A stretch of 18,285 nt of DNA from assembly GCA_964389005.1 (NCBI GenBank), contig CAYMCV010000046.1, positions 1 to 18,285 of the forward strand, given 5' to 3'. Each line of letters begins with the position of its first letter. Positions within the stretch are counted from its first letter, which is position 1. A program made the translations under genes and the position numbers. This DNA is from CAYMCV01 sp964389005. Its GTDB lineage: Bacteria; Bacillota; Clostridia; Lachnospirales; Lachnospiraceae. The notes under the pieces are model-generated. The model saw only the letters and a list, made by a program, of their open reading frames with translations. It did no database searches and was not told the DNA's origin. Below are positions 15,645 to 18,285 of the stretch, one piece after another.

Positions 15645-16478
15645 ATGAAGGAACGTTTGGATGTCCTTTTGGTCAAAAATAATCTTGCAGAATCGCGAGA
15701 GAAGGCGAAAGCATATATTATGTCCGGGATTGTATTTGTGAATGGACAAAAAGAAGACAAAGCGGGAGATTTGTTTGATGCGAGTACATCACAGATTGAA
15801 GTACGCGGCTCCACGCTTCGTTATGTCAGTCGTGGCGGTCTGAAATTGGAAAAAGCCATGCATGAATTTCAACTAGACTTAACCGGAGCTGTTTGCATGG
15901 ATATTGGTGCTTCTACCGGCGGCTTTACAGACTGTATGCTACAAAACGGTGCCAGTAAAGTGTTTGCGGTCGATGTGGGACACGGTCAGTTGGATTGGAA
16001 ATTGCGGAATGACGAACGTGTTGTGTGTATGGAAAAAACCAATTTCAGGTACATGGTTCCTTCGGACATTGATGCAGCTTTGGATTTTGCCTCAGTGGAT
16101 GTATCTTTTATCTCTCTATCGAAAATCTTGCCGCCTGCGTGGGACTTACTGAAGCCGAATGCGCAGATGGTTTGCCTGATTAAGCCGCAGTTTGAAGCAG
16201 GAAGAGATAAGGTCGGTAAAAAAGGCGTGGTAAGAGAACCAAAGATTCATTGTGAGGTAATTACAAACGTCTGCCAAGAAGCAGAACGCGTTGGCTTTAC
16301 AGTTCTACAACTTTCCTTTTCACCGATCAAGGGACCGGAAGGAAACATTGAGTATCTGATGCATCTTAAAAAAACTGAAAAAGGCGATTTTCTGTCAGCG
16401 AATGAGACAGATGCAACATATAGTACGGATATCGATATCAAGGCGTTGGTGGAAGCAGCGCATCAGGCGTTGCAATGA
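15645..16478 (+). CDS. tlyA: TlyA-family rRNA methyltransferase (S4 and FtsJ-like domains)
   Basis: The protein has 277 residues in two parts. The N-terminal S4 RNA-binding domain is at about 3-60 (ERLDVLLVKNNLAESREKAK). The Rossmann-fold methyltransferase domain follows, with the AdoMet motif DIGASTGGFTD at 86-96 and VDVGHGQLDWKL after it. In mycobacteria TlyA 2'-O-methylates C1409 of 16S and C1920 of 23S rRNA, and some relatives have been reported as haemolysins; here rRNA methylation is the better guess. The B. subtilis equivalent, yqxC, holds the same place after dxs. AAAGGAG at 15634-15640 lies four bases from the ATG. The whole S4 domain is kept, as in TlyA types that modify both subunits, but specificity is not provable from this. 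Confidence 0.94.
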   Translation: MKERLDVLLVKNNLAESREKAKAYIMSGIVFVNGQKEDKAGDLFDASTSQIEVRGSTLRYVSRGGLKLEKAMHEFQLDLTGAVCMDIGASTGGFTDCMLQNGASKVFAVDVGHGQLDWKLRNDERVVCMEKTNFRYMVPSDIDAALDFASVDVSFISLSKILPPAWDLLKPNAQMVCLIKPQFEAGRDKVGKKGVVREPKIHCEVITNVCQEAERVGFTVLQLSFSPIKGPEGNIEYLMHLKKTEKGDFLSANETDATYSTDIDIKALVEAAHQALQ

Positions 16479-16512
16479 GACAGAACACTTAATTTGAGAC
16501 ATGGGGGTTTGC

Positions 16513-17364
16513 ATGAAGAGATTTTTGGTGGTTGTCAACGAACAAAAAGATGAGAAATCTGTAATTGCATACAAAATAAAGAAATACCTAACCGATGCTT
16601 GCGTAGATTGCGAAGTTAGGTTGGCTTATGTCAGCAAACAATCGTTTCATGTCAATCAAGAAGACATAAAATGCAGCGAATGCGTCATTGTGCTAGGCGG
16701 TGACGGAACGCTTCTGCGTGTTGCAAAGCAGACGACAGAATTTCATGTGCCTATTATCGGTGTCAATTTGGGACATTTGGGTTATCTTGCCGAGGTTGAA
16801 AAGACAAATATTTTCCCTGCATTAGATGCATTACTGTCAGGGCGTTTTCATACAGAAGAACGCATGATGATTTATGGCAGGGTTTTTCGCAAAGGGGTAT
16901 GTGTCTGTGAGGGAGAAGCATTAAATGATGCGGTAATTACAAGGGGTGGTTCATTGCAAGCCTTGAGTTTGAGCGTTTATGTGAATCAACAACTGCTTAA
17001 TCAATATCATGCGGACGGAATCATCGTTGCGACACCAACCGGCTCCACAGCCTATAATTTTTCCGCAGGAGGTCCGATTGTTGAACCGGGTGCAGATATT
17101 ATGTTGCTGACTCCGATTAGTCCGCATACATTTATGAATCGAAGCATTGTTCTGAACGCATCTGATACCATTACGGTTCAAATAGGTGTTCATGATGTGA
17201 TTGGCGAACAAAGCGTGGAAGTGAATTTTGACGGAGCCAATCGATTTGTTCTATTGCCCGAGGACTGCGTTGAACTGAAACGTTCCAAGCAGGCCGTTTC
17301 CATACTGAAATTGAATCGTGTCGGTTTTTTAGAGGTTCTTCATCGAAAGATGAGTGAGAATTAG
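16513..17364 (+). CDS. nadK: NAD kinase
   Basis: NAD kinase phosphorylates NAD to NADP and is the sole route to NADP in most bacteria. It has 283 residues from ATG 16513, the usual size. Diagnostic motifs are VLGGDGTLLR (60-69, with the GGDG active-site loop), GVNLGHLGYLAEV (83-95), NDAVITRG (138-145) and TPTGSTAYNFSAGGPIV (174-190), all unaltered. ATG 16501 is in frame, but GGGGG at 16503-16507 would then be inside the gene. With ATG 16513 it is a ribosome binding site five bases away, so the later start is preferred. Its position between tlyA and argR is common in Clostridia but not seen in B. subtilis. Confidence 0.96.
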   Translation: MKRFLVVVNEQKDEKSVIAYKIKKYLTDACVDCEVRLAYVSKQSFHVNQEDIKCSECVIVLGGDGTLLRVAKQTTEFHVPIIGVNLGHLGYLAEVEKTNIFPALDALLSGRFHTEERMMIYGRVFRKGVCVCEGEALNDAVITRGGSLQALSLSVYVNQQLLNQYHADGIIVATPTGSTAYNFSAGGPIVEPGADIMLLTPISPHTFMNRSIVLNASDTITVQIGVHDVIGEQSVEVNFDGANRFVLLPEDCVELKRSKQAVSILKLNRVGFLEVLHRKMSEN

Positions 17365-17373
17365 AGGGCAGAT

Positions 17374-17823
17374 ATGAAGCAAAAAAGACATCAAAAAATC
17401 ATTGAAATTATTGAGCAAAATGATATAGAAACACAAGAGGAACTGGCATTACGCTTACAAAATGCCGGTTTTCGTGTAACACAGGCGACAATCTCCAGAG
17501 ACATTCATGAACTGAAGTTATCAAAGGTGCCGAGTGGAAAGGGACATCAGAAGTATGTGGCACTTGTGAATGACATCGGCCATCTGGGAGACAAGTATTT
17601 AAGGATTTTGCGTGACGGTCTGCTTTCCATGGATACCGCACAGAACATGCTCGTAATTAAAACGGTATCGGGATTGGCAATGGCGGTTGCGGCCGCTGTG
17701 GATGCCATTCATTTTCAAGAAATCGTCGGAAGCATTGCAGGAGACGACACCATTATGGTTGCGCTGAAATCAGCGGAGGATGCAGAGCGCGTCATGCAAA
17801 AAATCAACGAAACAATTGCTTAG
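17374..17823 (+). CDS. argR: Arginine repressor ArgR/AhrC
   Basis: ArgR binds arginine and, as a hexamer, represses arginine synthesis genes; in B. subtilis AhrC also activates catabolic ones. It has 149 residues, exactly the normal size. The N-terminal winged helix-turn-helix shows RHQKIIEII, TQEELALRL and the recognition helix in VTQATISRDIHELKL (35-49). The C-terminal hexamerisation and arginine-binding domain has GSIAGDDTIMV (119-129), with the aspartate pair D124-D125 that contacts arginine. AGAGGG at 17363-17368 lies five bases before the ATG and overlaps the nadK stop. No ARG box is evident just upstream, and no arginine gene lies in the window. Confidence 0.96.
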   Translation: MKQKRHQKIIEIIEQNDIETQEELALRLQNAGFRVTQATISRDIHELKLSKVPSGKGHQKYVALVNDIGHLGDKYLRILRDGLLSMDTAQNMLVIKTVSGLAMAVAAAVDAIHFQEIVGSIAGDDTIMVALKSAEDAERVMQKINETIA

Positions 17824-17887
17824 AACATAAGAACAGCCTTTCAAACAACCGGAGAATACACGAGAGAGAGGGAAAAGGGAGGCATTT

Positions 17888-18285
17888 ATGATAATTAATT
17901 TACATGTCAGGAACTTAGCACTGATTTCGGAAGTTGATGTTGACTTTAAAGAAGGCTTGAATATCCTGACCGGAGAAACGGGCGCCGGAAAATCAATGAT
18001 TATCGGGTCCGTTAACTTGGCGCTCGGCGCGAAAGCAGACAAGGAAATGATACGCACGGGAGCTGAATATGCTTTGGTTGAGCTCGCATTTCATGTTGAG
18101 ACCAAAGAGCAAAAGGAAATACTGCAGAAAATGGAGTTACAGGCTGACGATGACGGAAATATCGTATTGCAGCGCAAAATCATGCCCAATCGTAACGTGT
18201 GTAAGATATGCGGCGAGAGCGTAACGGGAACACAGTTAAAAGAACTTGCACCGTATTTTTTGGATATGTACGGGCAGCATGATCA
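17888..18285 (+). CDS. recN: DNA repair protein RecN, 5' part only
   Basis: RecN is an SMC-like ATPase recruited to DNA double-strand breaks. Only the first 132 residues are in the window, and the frame is open at the right edge. The N terminus MIINLHVRNLALISEVDVDF leads into the Walker A motif TGETGAGKSMI (about residues 28-38), and the last visible part, DMYGQHD, matches the family's Q-loop region. The start ATG has GGGAGG at 17877-17882 with 5 bases of spacing. A 64-base space separates it from argR, with no terminator or clear promoter seen. The argR-recN pairing is widespread in Firmicutes. Confidence 0.95.
   Translation, partial: MIINLHVRNLALISEVDVDFKEGLNILTGETGAGKSMIIGSVNLALGAKADKEMIRTGAEYALVELAFHVETKEQKEILQKMELQADDDGNIVLQRKIMPNRNVCKICGESVTGTQLKELAPYFLDMYGQHD

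Noticed and set aside
17824..17887. Promoter or ArgR operator between argR and recN
   Set aside because: The 64 bases are purine-rich, but I could not find a -10/-35 pair or a palindromic ARG box.

Overview
The window is a single-strand run of bacterial chromosome: every gene I can support reads on the + strand. A complete spoIIIA sporulation operon, a Gls24/YqhY-nusB-xseA-xseB-ispA-dxs-tlyA-nadK-argR-recN cluster, strong GGAGG ribosome binding sites and TTG/GTG starts indicate an endospore-forming member of the Clostridia. Lachnospiraceae or a close relative is my best guess; that placement is inference. No rRNA, tRNA, CRISPR array, transposase, phage gene or plasmid gene is visible, and nothing suggests recent transfer. 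This is mostly conserved core genome.

Layout. (1) 1-949: the 3' end of pnp (polynucleotide phosphorylase), closed by a clear Rho-independent terminator with a TTCG loop. (2) 950-6121: spoIIIAA to spoIIIAH, eight tightly packed genes behind a promoter-like sequence resembling the sporulation sigma factor SigE consensus. Together they encode the mother-cell half of the channel joining mother cell and forespore. (3) 6122-9038: deoB (phosphopentomutase) behind a likely extended -10 promoter, then prfC (peptide chain release factor 3). A run of 10 N lies between them, so the deoB 3' end is missing and the apparent deoB-prfC fusion ORF is an assembly artefact. (4) 9058-10377: a membrane-anchored protein with a transglutaminase-like Cys-His-Asp core, the least characterised gene here. 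(5) 10411-18285: an extended -10 promoter followed by the housekeeping cluster listed above, covering transcription antitermination, exonuclease VII, isoprenoid precursor synthesis, an S4-domain rRNA methyltransferase, NAD kinase, the arginine repressor and the start of recN, which runs off the end.

How the genes work together. The SpoIIIA products form one membrane complex: an ATPase (AA), small membrane proteins (AB-AF) and ring-forming proteins (AG, AH). In the last cluster, ispA and dxs both serve the MEP isoprenoid pathway, and xseA and xseB encode the two subunits of one nuclease. The other genes share transcription rather than a pathway. No intergenic stretch exceeds 300 bases; the longest are 900-1034, 6122-6245 and 10378-10528, and each holds promoter-like signals. 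I found no convincing new biological system. The items most worth checking are the SigE-like promoter, a SpoIIIAE without a signal peptide, unusual start regions in spoIIIA, the deoB leader repeats, the transglutaminase-like protein and the assembly gap.
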